This document shows, in pieces, positions 15,227 to 24,432 of a stretch of DNA of 64,000 nucleotides (positions are counted from its first letter, which is position 1; the number at the start of each line of letters is the position of its first letter). The position numbers and the translations under genes are program-made. The notes beneath the pieces were generated by a model. It was given only the letters and a program-made list of their open reading frames with translations. It had not been told where the DNA came from and did no database searches. The DNA is from Desulfovibrio intestinalis (lineage in GTDB: Bacteria > Desulfobacterota > Desulfovibrionia > Desulfovibrionales > Desulfovibrionaceae): NCBI RefSeq assembly GCF_014202345.1, contig NZ_JACHGO010000003.1, positions 186,001-250,000 on the forward strand. Direction: 5' to 3'.

Positions 15227-16642
15227 ATGCCGGATATAGTTCCTGTCATTCTGTGCGGCGGCAGCGGTACGCGTCTGTGGCCCCTTTCGCGTGAGACCTA
15301 TCCCAAGCAGTTTGTCGATTTGGGGGACGAAAGAACCCTGTTCAAGGACACTGTGCTCAGGGCTCGGCGCGCGCCGGAAAGCGTGGAACCGATCATTGTT
15401 TGCAATGAAGCTCACCGCTTTTATGTCACTGCGGAGCTTTACGCGAGCGGTGTACACGGAAAAATATTGCTGGAACCAGCACCACGCAATACCGCTCCAG
15501 CCATAGCCTTGGCGGCTTTTGCCCTTGCAGCCGGGGAGGATGATCCCCTCATGCTGGTGCTGCCTTCAGACCACGCCATTGATAATGAAAGCACGTTTTT
15601 TGATGGCGTGGCGCGTGCGGCCAAGCTGGCTGCCAGAGGGCATATTGTTACTTTCGGTATAGAGCCCACTGGCCCGGAAACAGGGTTTGGTTATATTGAG
15701 CAGGGCGAGAGCCTGGGGACTGAAGGCTTCAAGGTTGCCCGCTTTGTTGAAAAGCCCAGCCTTGAAGTTGCTGCAAGCATGTTGTCCCAAGGCGGATTTT
15801 CGTGGAACAGCGGTATGTTTTTGTTCCGGGCGTCAGTGTATCTTAAAGAATTGGAGCGGTATGCTCCCCAGATCTACGCCAGCTGCCGTACAGCCTGGGC
15901 AGAACGCAAAGACGATGGAGCATTCTGCCGTCCAGACAATGCTGCATTTCTTTCTTCGCCGTCTGATTCCATAGACTACGCCGTTATGGAACATACGGAT
16001 CTGGCGGCAGTGGTGCCCTTGCACACTGGCTGGAGCGACCTTGGCTCCTGGGAGGCCTTTTATCAGGCAGGCCAGCCGGACGATTGTGGTAATGTCTGCT
16101 CTGGCGACGTTATGGCCGAAGGATCGGAAGGCTGCTATTTCAACGCCAACCACCGTTTGGTTACGGCCATAGGCGTGCGCGACCTGGTGGTTGTGGAGAC
16201 GCAGGACGCCGTGCTGGTGGCCCCGCGCGATCAGGTTCAGGATGTGAAAAAGATTGTGGGCCGTCTGCAGCGCGACCAACGAGCGGAGTGCAAGCAGCAT
16301 CCCCTGGTGTACCGCCCGTGGGGAAGCTACGAAACTCTGGTTATGGATGGCCGCTTTCAGGTCAAACGCATTATCGTCAATCCTGGCGCGGAGCTGTCAT
16401 TGCAGATGCACCATCATCGCGCAGAACATTGGGTTGTAGTGAACGGCACGGCAGAAGTTACCAACGGCAATGAGGTACGCTTGTTCTCTGAAAATCAGTC
16501 CACCTACATCCCCGTTGGCACAAAGCACCGTTTAAAAAATCCAGGCGTCATCCCCCTGGTGCTCATTGAAATTCAGTCTGGGGCATATCTTGGTGAAGAT
16601 GATATTGTGCGTTTTGCCGACGTGTATGGAAGAGAAGGATAA
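15227..16642 (+). CDS. manC: Mannose-1-phosphate guanylyltransferase / mannose-6-phosphate isomerase
   Basis: 471 residues. The N-terminal nucleotidyltransferase carries PVILCGGSGTRLWPLSRETYPKQF and the FVEKPSLEVA motif. The C-terminal cupin has YRPWGSYETLVMDGRFQVKR and LSLQMHHHRAEHWVVVNGTA, the metal-binding site of type II phosphomannose isomerases. It converts fructose-6-phosphate to mannose-6-phosphate and mannose-1-phosphate plus GTP to GDP-mannose. I chose ATG 15227 because GAGG lies six bases upstream; ATG 15221 is the alternative. It follows manB by 150 bp and shares its pathway. Confidence 0.93.
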   Translation: MPDIVPVILCGGSGTRLWPLSRETYPKQFVDLGDERTLFKDTVLRARRAPESVEPIIVCNEAHRFYVTAELYASGVHGKILLEPAPRNTAPAIALAAFALAAGEDDPLMLVLPSDHAIDNESTFFDGVARAAKLAARGHIVTFGIEPTGPETGFGYIEQGESLGTEGFKVARFVEKPSLEVAASMLSQGGFSWNSGMFLFRASVYLKELERYAPQIYASCRTAWAERKDDGAFCRPDNAAFLSSPSDSIDYAVMEHTDLAAVVPLHTGWSDLGSWEAFYQAGQPDDCGNVCSGDVMAEGSEGCYFNANHRLVTAIGVRDLVVVETQDAVLVAPRDQVQDVKKIVGRLQRDQRAECKQHPLVYRPWGSYETLVMDGRFQVKRIIVNPGAELSLQMHHHRAEHWVVVNGTAEVTNGNEVRLFSENQSTYIPVGTKHRLKNPGVIPLVLIEIQSGAYLGEDDIVRFADVYGREG

Positions 16643-16807
16643 CTGATTCACAGTTGTGAAAACCATGCCGTGTTGCGGTACGCTGCACCGTTGTGCAGTG
16701 TTTGAGCGTTTAAATTTTTTAAGGTTAACATATCAAAACTTATTGGATCCATGTGCGATGGATCAATATGTAGTTATATGACAATCGCCCTAAATAAGGA
16801 AACAACC

Positions 16808-17899
16808 ATGCCCTGCCAACTCGTCACCGGCGGCGCAGGATTCATCGGTTCGGCCTATGTGCTTCAGGCCCGCCGTGCCGGAATTCGCGTTATAAATCTC
16901 GACAAGCTGACCTATGCGGGTAATGCGGCAAGTCTGTCTGCGCTGGCGGACGACCCGGATCATATTCTGGTGCGCGGTGACATTGGCAATGAAGAGCTGG
17001 TGGCTTTTTTGCTCCAGACCCACAAGCCTGACGCCGTGGTCAACTTTGCCGCTGAAAGCCATGTGGATCGTTCCATTGTCGATCCTGACGCCTTTGTGCG
17101 CACCAACGTGCTGGGCACCTCGGCGCTATTGCGTGTGGTCAAGGATTGGTGGCGTTCCCTGCCTGCCGACAAGGCAGCGCGTTTCCGGTTTTTACATGTG
17201 TCCACCGACGAAGTTTACGGCGCTCTGCAGCCCGGCGACCCGGCCTTTACAGAAACCACCCCATACAGCCCGAACAGCCCGTATTCTGCCTCCAAGGCAG
17301 CCAGCGACCATATGGTGCGCGCCTTTCACGAAACCTATGGCCTGCCGGTGCTGCTGACCAACTGCTCCAATAATTACGGGCCGCGCCAATTTCCTGAAAA
17401 GCTTATTCCGCTGATGATTCTCAATGCGCTGGAGGGCAAACCCTTGCCCGTCTATGGCAGTGGGGCCAATATTCGCGACTGGCTGCATGTGGAAGACCAC
17501 TGCGCAGCCATCGCCCGTGTGCTTGAGGCGGGCCTTGTTGGCCGTTCATATAATATTGGCGGCCATGCCGAACGCACCAATCTGGAAGTGGTACACGCAG
17601 TCTGCATGATTCTTGATGAACTGGTTCCCTGGGCGCACGGGGCTTACGCAGGGCTTATAACCTATGTAACGGACAGGCCCGGTCACGATTTTCGGTATGC
17701 CATTGACTGCTCCAGAATCGAAAAAGAACTGGGTTGGAAGCCTGTGCACAGGTTTGATTCCGGCCTGCGGGAAACCGTGAAATGGTATCTTGATAACAGC
17801 ACCTGGGTTGAGCATGTGCGCAGTGGCGCATACCGGGACTGGCTTGCCGTCAATTACGGGCAGCGCAACGGTACAGATGGTATGGGAGGTGCGCGATGA
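16808..17899 (+). CDS. rfbB: dTDP-glucose 4,6-dehydratase
   Basis: 363 residues from ATG 16808 (AAGGAAA upstream). Short-chain dehydrogenase fold with the NAD loop [12 protein letters not shown], the catalytic [11 protein letters not shown] segment, [10 protein letters not shown] (Tyr-x-x-x-Lys pair) and [17 protein letters not shown], which is diagnostic for RmlB/RfbB. It makes dTDP-4-keto-6-deoxyglucose. The stop overlaps rfbA by 4 bp (ATGA). Confidence 0.94.
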   Translation: MPCQLVTGGAGFIGSAYVLQARRAGIRVINLDKLTYAGNAASLSALADDPDHILVRGDIGNEELVAFLLQTHKPDAVVNFAAESHVDRSIVDPDAFVRTNVLGTSALLRVVKDWWRSLPADKAARFRFLHVSTDEVYGALQPGDPAFTETTPYSPNSPYSASKAASDHMVRAFHETYGLPVLLTNCSNNYGPRQFPEKLIPLMILNALEGKPLPVYGSGANIRDWLHVEDHCAAIARVLEAGLVGRSYNIGGHAERTNLEVVHAVCMILDELVPWAHGAYAGLITYVTDRPGHDFRYAIDCSRIEKELGWKPVHRFDSGLRETVKWYLDNSTWVEHVRSGAYRDWLAVNYGQRNGTDGMGGAR

Positions 17900-18789
17900 G
17901 CCAGTGGAAGGGCATCATTCTGGCCGGGGGCTCAGGCTCGCGTCTCTATCCCTTGACCCTGAGCGTGAGCAAGCAGCTCATGCCCATCTACGACAAGCCC
18001 ATGATTTATTACCCGCTGGCCACGTTACTTATGGCTGGCATTCGCGACATCTGCCTTATTTCCACGCCAGAGCATTTGCCGCTGTATCAGGCTTTGCTGC
18101 ATGACGGCTCCCAATGGGGGTGCTCAATACACTATGTTGAGCAGCCGCGCCCGGAAGGTCTGGCGCAGGCCTTTCTCTTGGCAGAGGATCACATTCGCGG
18201 GCACAATACCTGCCTAGTGCTTGGCGACAATGTCTTTTTTGGCCACGGCATGCCGGAACTCACACATGAGGCTATGGCGCGGCCCAGCGGGGCTACCATT
18301 TTTGGCTATCATGTGCGTGATCCGCAACGTTACGGCGTGGTGGAATTTGATGAAAACCGCCGCGTTGTGAGCATTGAAGAAAAACCCCTGAAGCCAAAAT
18401 CAAATTTTGCCGTCACAGGGCTCTATTTTTATGACAGCGACGTGGTGGATATCGCCCGCAGTGTGCGTCCTTCGGCGCGCGGCGAGCTGGAAATAACGGA
18501 CGTCAATAATGCCTACCTTTCCCGTGGCGATCTGCACGTTGAGCTTGTGGGGCGCGGCATTGCCTGGCTGGATACAGGTACCCACGATTCGCTCATGGAT
18601 GCGGGAGCCTTTGTGCAGGCGGTGGAAAACCGTCAGGGACTCAAGGTGGCCTGCCTGGAGGAAATAGCCTGGCGCAATGGCTATATTTCTTCTGATGACG
18701 TGCGCGTCCTGGCGCGGCCCATGGCCAAGACAGGTTACGGACAATACTTGCTGGATCTTGTGGATACAGGGATAGGCCAATGGAAGTAG
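17896..18789 (+). CDS. rfbA: Glucose-1-phosphate thymidylyltransferase
   Basis: 297 residues with the RmlA signature [20 protein letters not shown] near the N-terminus, [18 protein letters not shown], the uridine/thymidine-binding [20 protein letters not shown] and the metal-binding [13 protein letters not shown]. It forms dTDP-glucose from dTTP and glucose-1-phosphate. It overlaps rfbB at the start and rfbC at the end by 10 bp, so the three genes are one operon. Confidence 0.95.
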   Translation: MSQWKGIILAGGSGSRLYPLTLSVSKQLMPIYDKPMIYYPLATLLMAGIRDICLISTPEHLPLYQALLHDGSQWGCSIHYVEQPRPEGLAQAFLLAEDHIRGHNTCLVLGDNVFFGHGMPELTHEAMARPSGATIFGYHVRDPQRYGVVEFDENRRVVSIEEKPLKPKSNFAVTGLYFYDSDVVDIARSVRPSARGELEITDVNNAYLSRGDLHVELVGRGIAWLDTGTHDSLMDAGAFVQAVENRQGLKVACLEEIAWRNGYISSDDVRVLARPMAKTGYGQYLLDLVDTGIGQWK

Positions 18790-19328
18790 TTGCCACGCCC
18801 ATTGCGGGGGTTTTACTCATCAAGCCCAAAATTTGGGGCGATGCACGCGGATACTTTGTCGAAACCTGGCAGCAGGAACGCTACGCAGCGGCGGGCATTG
18901 ATCTGCCCTTTGTGCAGGATAACCACTCAAAATCGGCCTATGGCATTTTGCGTGGACTGCATTTTCAAAAAACACGGCCTCAAGGCAAGCTGGTAAGCGT
19001 TTCTCTTGGCAGCGTGTTTGATGTGGTTGTAGACATTCGGCCCGGCTCTCCCAGTTTCGGGCAATGGTACGGTGTAGAACTGACGCAGGACAACCAGTGG
19101 CAGCTGTGGGTGCCGCCGGGATTGGCGCACGGCTTTACCGTCACCAGTGAATCCGCCCATTTTCATTATAAGTGCACGGAATATTATTGCCCCGAAGACG
19201 AAGGGGCCATCCGCTGGAATGATCCTGATCTCGGTGTGGTCTGGCCTGTGGATCAGCCAGTGCTGTCAAACAAGGACAAGATTGCGCCTTCCTGGCAGGA
19301 ATTTCAGGCGGGGCTTGGCGCAGACTGA
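18780..19328 (+). CDS. rfbC: dTDP-4-dehydrorhamnose 3,5-epimerase
   Basis: 182 residues, normal length for RmlC. Features: the entry [39 protein letters not shown] (active-site His), the cupin core [15 protein letters not shown] and [10 protein letters not shown]. The closing reductase gene rfbD is not next to it, so rhamnose synthesis is completed elsewhere, or the pathway leads to another 6-deoxysugar. Ends just before a terminator. Confidence 0.94.
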   Translation: MEVVATPIAGVLLIKPKIWGDARGYFVETWQQERYAAAGIDLPFVQDNHSKSAYGILRGLHFQKTRPQGKLVSVSLGSVFDVVVDIRPGSPSFGQWYGVELTQDNQWQLWVPPGLAHGFTVTSESAHFHYKCTEYYCPEDEGAIRWNDPDLGVVWPVDQPVLSNKDKIAPSWQEFQAGLGAD

Positions 19329-19380
19329 TCTGCGGATGCGCACTGAAGAACAGGGTTTGACGAGCTTACAGAAAATAAAA

Positions 19381-19408
19381 AACTCCCCACCATAATGGGG
19401 AGCTTTTT
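19381..19408 (+). terminator. Intrinsic terminator of the rfb operon
   Basis: ACTCCCCA and TGGGGAG pair around a short loop and run into GCTTTTTG. It lies about 55 bp after the rfbC stop. Confidence 0.8.
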
Positions 19409-19474
19409 GTGTTTTAAGCCAAGCAAACAAATCGCAGCAAAGTGCGCTGCAAGTCGCGCTACTTTCGCGGCTTC

Positions 19475-20613
19475 TTACAGCATTTCCAAAAATGCTTCGA
19501 TGCGAACCTTGAGCTGTTCGGTATCGGTTTCAGAGTAGTCGGTTTCCACCTGAAGATAGGGCAAGCCCAGGTCATTCTGCACAAATTTTTTCAGGGTCCA
19601 GGCTTCTACGGCGTAGGTCTGACAGCCCTGCCACGTCAGATCCATTACAGCATCTGCCGAAAAATCAGCCGCCATCTGGCGCAAGGCGCCGTAACGGTTG
19701 GGATTGGGCGACATGACGGCACACGGCACTTCCAGATAGCGGCGGGCCATCACGGTCAGCGGGTCGCCGTCTTCTTCCATCATGACGCGGGTTTTCTTGT
19801 AGGCAGAACAGTTGTCCAGACAGACCACGCTGCCGCCGCACTCCTCAATAAGCCGTACTACCTTGTGCGACCCCATACCGACGGGAACACCCGTCAGCAA
19901 GATGCGTGGGGCGTCGGGGCTGGTTGTACCTTGCCCTTCATCGGCCAGACGGCCCATTTCTTCCGCCAGATCTTCCAGCATGGCGATGCCCACTTCCTTG
20001 TCGGGGAAAAAGGAAGTTTTAAAGGCGATCTCCACCAGTTCAACTCCAGTGACGGGCGATGGCTTGCGCTGGGCCAGATCCATCACTGCCTTGAGGGCCA
20101 GACGCTCGCGGTTCATAAGCACGATGGCCTCACGCAGCTTTTCGTCGCTGATGGTTACATCAAACTCTTGCTCAAGGCGGCGTACCAGATCTTCAAACTG
20201 CTTGCGCCAGTAGCCCAAGGCGTCATCATTCTGGATTTGTGGTAGCTGCAACAGGGCTATGGGTTTATAGGGCGCAAGCAGTTCATACATTTTTTTTTGC
20301 CGTCACAGGTGGTGTCGGCCACCACGATGTCGGCAGCAGCCAGATAAGGACAGCTGTCCTTGAGGGCAAACCCGAAGCTGCTCTTGATGAGAGGGCAGAG
20401 GGAGCGGGGCAGGATTTCTTCCGCCGCTGGTATGGAGTCATTCTTGGTGCCGCAGAGCGAAACCGGAATGGCCCCGGCGGCCAGCGCAATTTCAGAAGGG
20501 GAGTAAAGGCAGAATTGGCCAACTACCTTTTTGCCGTTCTGTTTGGCTTCTGTAAGGTTAAGCACGTTTTTTTCAAAGGCTGTGGTGATTTTGTCAAAAC
20601 TGGCGCACTTCAT
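19475..20613 (-). CDS. 2-hydroxyacyl-CoA dehydratase/double-cubane-cluster protein, expressed through a -1 frameshift
   Basis: Two overlapping frames make one family protein. Frame 1 starts at ATG 20613 (AGGAGCAATC upstream) with the usual QFCLYSPSEIALAAGAIPVSLC entry and reaches VADTTCDGKKK, but then runs to a stop at 20257-20259. Frame 2 begins at 20290 with MYELLAPYKPIALLQLPQ and continues to 19475 with the second-domain motif LLTGVPVGMGSHKVV. Family members read CDGKKKMYELL without a break. The join lies on nine A residues (20290-20298): re-reading one A gives exactly that sequence, 379 residues in all. The product should carry an iron-sulfur cluster bound by conserved cysteines and receive electrons from the ATPase encoded upstream. 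Programmed frameshift, polymerase slippage, mutation and base-call error are all open. Substrate unknown. Confidence 0.8.
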
Positions 20614-20653
20614 GATTGCTCCTTGGTTTTGCCCTGCTTTGGCGGGCTGTTCC

Positions 20654-21439
20654 TCATTTTTTTCGCTCAATTCGCTTAACTGCCAGAAGGGCCGCGCCCA
20701 GAGCGCCCACAAGTTGCGGTTGCTCTGGCACCTGCACAGACATATCGAGTTCCTGAGCAAGAAAGTTGCAAAATGCCGGGCTGGTAGCCATGCCCCCTGT
20801 GAAAACACATTGGCCGGTAAAGGCGATGCGGCGGGCAAGACCTCGCATACGTCTGGCAATGGACACAAAAACTCCTGCGGCCAGATCGGCAGGCGCAGTT
20901 CCTTGAGCCAGCAAGCCGACGATTTCTGTTTCAGCAAAAACAGCGCACATGCTTGATATGGGAACGGGCTTTCCGTTGGCCGCGGCTTTTCCCAGTTCAT
21001 CAAGAGGCATACCCAGAATCCCGGCCAGCACTTGCAGGAAGCGCCCGGTGCCCGCCGCGCATTTGTCGTTCATGACAAAATCACGCACGCCGCCGTTTTC
21101 ATCCAGGCTGATGGCCTTGCTGTCCTGCCCGCCGATGTCGAGCACAACACCCGAACCTGGAAACAGCCACGCGGCTCCCTTTGCATGGCAGGTGATTTCA
21201 GTAATGGTTTTTTGGGCAAAAGGCAGGGCAATACGCCCGTAGCCAGTGGCCACAACCTGCTCCAGATCATGACGGCTGGCGCCAGCCCTATGACAGGCCG
21301 CGTCCAGAACAGCTTCTCCAGCTTCGCGCGTGTTCCAGCCAGTGGGCAGCAGCGCGCTGCCAACCACGGCCTGAGCGGCGGAGTCAAATAAGACGGCCTT
21401 GGCGGCCACGGAGCCCACGTCGATTCCGGCTGCAAGCAT
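20654..21439 (-). CDS. 2-hydroxyacyl-CoA dehydratase activator ATPase (BcrA/BadF/HgdC family)
   Basis: 261 residues from ATG 21439 (GGAGAAAACC upstream). ASKHA-fold ATPase: AAGIDVGSVAAKAVLFD is phosphate loop 1, VVLDIGGQDSKAISLDENG is the second, and VMNDKCAAGTGRFLQ carries the first cluster cysteine with the second in SSMCAVFAE, so a dimer would hold one [4Fe-4S] cluster. FTGGMATSPAFCNFL and PQLVGALGAALLA complete the fold. It drives single low-potential electrons onto the partner encoded 40 bp downstream. A longer start at 21499 lacks a ribosome site. Confidence 0.92.
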   Translation of the reverse strand: MLAAGIDVGSVAAKAVLFDSAAQAVVGSALLPTGWNTREAGEAVLDAACHRAGASRHDLEQVVATGYGRIALPFAQKTITEITCHAKGAAWLFPGSGVVLDIGGQDSKAISLDENGGVRDFVMNDKCAAGTGRFLQVLAGILGMPLDELGKAAANGKPVPISSMCAVFAETEIVGLLAQGTAPADLAAGVFVSIARRMRGLARRIAFTGQCVFTGGMATSPAFCNFLAQELDMSVQVPEQPQLVGALGAALLAVKRIERKK

Positions 21440-21642
21440 TGGTTTTCTCCAGCATACAGAAGTAAAATGATCCATCTTAAGGTTGGCCTGCTGCTGCAAA
21501 ACGAGCAGTCAGGCTCAACTGGCCGAACTGCCTTCAACTGCAGGAAAGCATACAAGCTTGAAAAACATAGCAGTTCAAAATCAATCTGGACCCGGATCTT
21601 CGCATGATTTGATCGCGGGTATACTGCCAAGGACCAAAAAAA

Positions 21643-21661
21643 GCCCCGCATGGTGCGGGGC
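21643..21661 (-). terminator. Intrinsic terminator read leftward
   Basis: On the minus strand GCCCCGCA pairs with TGCGGGGC around a 3-base loop, followed by seven T. It sits about 200 bp upstream of the activator start, so it either ends a small RNA or attenuates the operon. Confidence 0.7.
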
Positions 21662-21663
21662 GC

Positions 21664-21835
21664 GCTGTGAAGAGGAGGGTTCGGCGGAAAATCTGAACCG
21701 CCTGGTGATGTAACAAAATGGCGCTGTTCAGAAATTCAGGCGAGACAACCTGCCCCACAGCGCCAATATTCAAGTCATGCCGGAGCGTGTCAGGCTCCGG
21801 TTTTTGCAAAGCATACATGATTCGGAGGCGCAAAA
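21664..21835. ncRNA. Candidate structured RNA between opposed terminators
   Basis: No protein frame is convincing. The interval holds several stems: GGCGG...CCGCC near 21682-21702, a 9 bp outer stem TGGCGCTGT/ACAGCGCCA (21719-21765) with an inner CAGG/CCTG pair, and CCGGAGC/GCTCCGG (21780-21802) followed by TTTTT. A minus-strand transcript would end at the 21643 terminator, a plus-strand one at 21807. I do not recognise the fold as a known riboswitch or housekeeping RNA, and strand is undecided. Confidence 0.35.
21779..21807 (+). terminator. Intrinsic terminator read rightward
   Basis: GCCGGAGC pairs with GCTCCGGT around GTGTCAG and is followed by TTTTT on the plus strand. No plus-strand gene lies upstream, which points to a small RNA ending here. 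Confidence 0.6.
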
Positions 21836-22234
21836 GACCGAAGGCGCGGGTTCAGCCACCGCCAGCGTGTCCATTGTTGCCTGTAGTTTCATGTAGTCTC
21901 CGGTGTCGTCATGCGACGATTGTAAAATCGGTGCGCACAGTTCGCTGCGGTGCGCCGTGATAGTTGTTTTGCTGGTCAACTGTCAGCGCAACACAGTAAA
22001 TTTTTGCAAGGCACCTTCACTTTGAAATGCTCAGGCGGCTGCGTGAGCAGGTACCTGCCGTGGAACCGCAAGCGCAGCTTCAGCCGTTGCGACGCAGGCT
22101 TTAAGCGCTGCGACGAAGGAAATTACGCCTAAAGACAGTATGTGTAACAACCCTGTTTTTCCATGCAATCGCTGTCGCCATCCGTAAACCCTTGGGGCAA
22201 CGGTTGCCGCGAAGCTACGGATGAAGACAGCACG

Positions 22235-22316
22235 GCTATTTATTTGCGCGGTTAAACGCCGTAGCGGGCGTGTCTTTAACTTTGAGAATATATACTCTCA
22301 AAGTTAATCTGTTCTA
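22235..22316 (-). repeat. Dispersed 82 bp repeat, copy 2 (inverted relative to copy 1)
   Basis: Homologous to 12981-13062 in the opposite orientation. This copy contains a perfect 12 bp inverted repeat (22276-22287 and 22296-22307, arm TTAACTTTGAGA) with an 8-base spacer, which is partly degraded in copy 1. The region 21836-22234 upstream shows no gene. Confidence 0.7.
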
Positions 22317-22350
22317 ATGACCACCCGTAAAATAAAAATGCTCTTGATGA

Positions 22351-22950
22351 TTAACTATCACTAAAAGGATCTGAACTGTCAATTGACCCAGATAGAGGTT
22401 TTGCCGCGCAACGGCAGCTTTGGACCGGGCCAGCGGCCGTCTGGTTTTGCCGGGATGCTGCAGCGGCAGCCACGGGATTTGCCAGCGGGGCTGCCGCCAG
22501 TGCGCTTCTTGCGTTGTCCACAATATCTTCAACAGAAGCCAGATACTCTTCCAGTGTGCCCAACCATTGGCTGAGGCACGATCGGCCTCTGCCTGTCAGG
22601 GCATATTGCCTGCGGGCCGGGCCGCTGCCTTGCATATCCCAGGCACAAGTCACAAGACCTTCCAGTTCCATACTTTTGAGCACGCGGTAGATGCCCGCCG
22701 GATCTGCAGGTTGTTCGTTGAACATGGCCCTTTCGGCCAGGCGTTCGAGGATAAGGTAGCCGTGCAGATTTTCGCGGGCTAGCACCGCCAGAATGGCAGG
22801 CCGCACCAGCCGGGTAAGGTTTTTGCCTGTGCAGGCGCACCCTTCAAAGTGGCTGTTTTCTGGAACCGAAAAATTCGTCCGGTCGGTACAATCAGCGCCG
22901 TGCTCTTCGTCAGGGGGGAGCGGTGTTTTCAGTTTCTTTAACGTTTTCAT
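22351..22950 (-). CDS. PadR-type winged-helix regulator
   Basis: 199 residues from ATG 22950. The core, about residues 45-130, has the PadR pattern: LVRPAILAVLARENLHGYLILERL (helix 1 and 2), PADPAGIYRVLKSMELEGLV (recognition helix and wing), GPARRQYALTGRGRSCLSQW. The N-terminal extension is Cys/His-containing (GADCTDRTNF, FEGCACTGKNL) and could bind a metal or cluster. An Ala-rich C-terminal helix probably mediates dimerisation. It lies back to back with the radical SAM gene at 23247 and may control it. Confidence 0.75.
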   Translation of the reverse strand: MKTLKKLKTPLPPDEEHGADCTDRTNFSVPENSHFEGCACTGKNLTRLVRPAILAVLARENLHGYLILERLAERAMFNEQPADPAGIYRVLKSMELEGLVTCAWDMQGSGPARRQYALTGRGRSCLSQWLGTLEEYLASVEDIVDNARSALAAAPLANPVAAAAASRQNQTAAGPVQSCRCAAKPLSGSIDSSDPFSDS

Positions 22951-23246
22951 GCTTGATCCGTGATTGTTCCGCGGCATAACGGGACGCCGACAAGATGCTG
23001 TTCTGGATTGCCGGAAAAACAGCCAGGGGGTGAAATACAGATTCTGTTTCTACCCTAGTCAGAGGCACAGGCATTGTCGAGGCTGTGCAGGCCGGTTTTC
23101 TAATCCGTGCTTTGACCAAGTATATTCAAAGTGTGTTGCTCTGTTATTTGACTTGGTCTAATAGCGGGAGTAGTCGAATATATCGGTTTTATAAAAAGCG
23201 CGCTTGTAGCGTGGTTATGACGGGTCATGCCGCCAGGAGGCTTGCT

Positions 23247-24218
23247 ATGCCGGGTGATAGAGAAACGAAAGAGGTTTTTGGCGCTGAAGAAATAGATATG
23301 CTGCTGGATACGGCTGTCAGCGACAGGCACGTTGTTCACCTTTTGGAAAAGGCAGACAGCATGAGCCGCGCCCTTGCGGGCAACCGGGGGTTCATCTGGG
23401 GGGCCATTGGTATTGACAGTACCCCGTGCGATATGGGCTGTACTTTTTGCAGTCATGCCGCCCAGTGGGACGCCTATAAAACTTCTCCGCCCCTTACCGA
23501 AGAGGCCATTTTGGAAAAAGCCGGGCAACTGGCTGACGGCGGGGCAGATTTTGTGGTTTTGCGCACGACGCAGCATTATCCTCTGGAAATATTGCAGCGT
23601 TTGGGCCGTCTGACGCGAGACCGCATCGGCAACGACATCCATCTTGTTATCAATACGGGCGAAATGAGTCTGGAGACGGTTCGGGCGCTCAAGGATTCCG
23701 GGTTTTCCATGTCCTATCATGTGGTGCGGCTGCGGGAAGGCCGGGATACGGGGCACAGCGTGGATATGCGCATGCGCACCATTGAGAACGTGCTCAAGGG
23801 CGGCCTTGAACTGCAATATCTTATTGAGCCGCTTGGGCCGGAACACAGCGCCCAGGAAATTCTTACCGAGGCTCGCCGCGCGCGGTCTTTGGGAGCGTCA
23901 GGCACGGGGGTAATGGCGCGGGTGCCCATTATGGGCACGCCGCTGGCGCGGCTCGGGCAGGTGTCGGACTCGTACCTGAAGCGCGTGACCGCCGTTGCCC
24001 GGATTGAATACCCCGACGGCGGGCAGCACCTTTGCGTTCACCCGCCCACCCCGCAAACTCTGCGTTGTGGGGCCAATACCATTATTGTGGAGCAGGCCGC
24101 CAACCCTCGCGACACTGTATCAAGCCTTGGCCCCTGGCGGGAATTTGACCTGCCCGGAGCTCGCGCGGTGTTGCGTCAGGCTGGACTTGAGGTGCGCCCG
24201 GCCAAGGCAGAAGCGTAA
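23247..24218 (+). CDS. BioB-like radical SAM protein
   Basis: 323 residues. ATG 23247 is chosen because AGGAGG stands six bases upstream; ATG 23217 would add ten residues. The cluster motif is CDMGCTFC (CX3CX2C) at about residue 68, after IWGAIGIDSTP. LVINTGEMSLETVRALKDSG and RVPIMGTPLARLG resemble biotin-synthase-like barrels, as in BioB, HydE and PylB. The C-terminal segment (QHLCVHPPTPQTLRCGANTIIVE) also resembles the end of that group. No biotin, hydrogenase or pyrrolysine genes are adjacent, so the reaction is unknown. Confidence 0.8.
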   Translation: MPGDRETKEVFGAEEIDMLLDTAVSDRHVVHLLEKADSMSRALAGNRGFIWGAIGIDSTPCDMGCTFCSHAAQWDAYKTSPPLTEEAILEKAGQLADGGADFVVLRTTQHYPLEILQRLGRLTRDRIGNDIHLVINTGEMSLETVRALKDSGFSMSYHVVRLREGRDTGHSVDMRMRTIENVLKGGLELQYLIEPLGPEHSAQEILTEARRARSLGASGTGVMARVPIMGTPLARLGQVSDSYLKRVTAVARIEYPDGGQHLCVHPPTPQTLRCGANTIIVEQAANPRDTVSSLGPWREFDLPGARAVLRQAGLEVRPAKAEA

Positions 24219-24375
24219 TTTTTTATTGCGCATAGCCGGATACTATCTGAAACTGATTAATTTGAAGTGCTTCGCTTATCAAAGCTAATCTGCCGATAAA
24301 ATAATCTCCGGCCTAGGCAATAACTTTTCAGCCTTTTAAGCGCAGCGCCTACTCAAGCTTTATCCCCATGATAAA

Positions 24376-24405
24376 AGCGCCCCCTGCCTGCTGGCAGAGG
24401 GCGCT
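24376..24405 (-). terminator. Intrinsic terminator of the glycosyltransferase-like gene
   Basis: On the minus strand AGCGCCC and CTGC pair with GCAG and GGGCGCT and are followed by TTTTAT. It lies 28 bp after the stop at 24433. Confidence 0.75.
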
Positions 24406-24432
24406 GCTGTTATTCAACTGCTTGAAGTGGCA

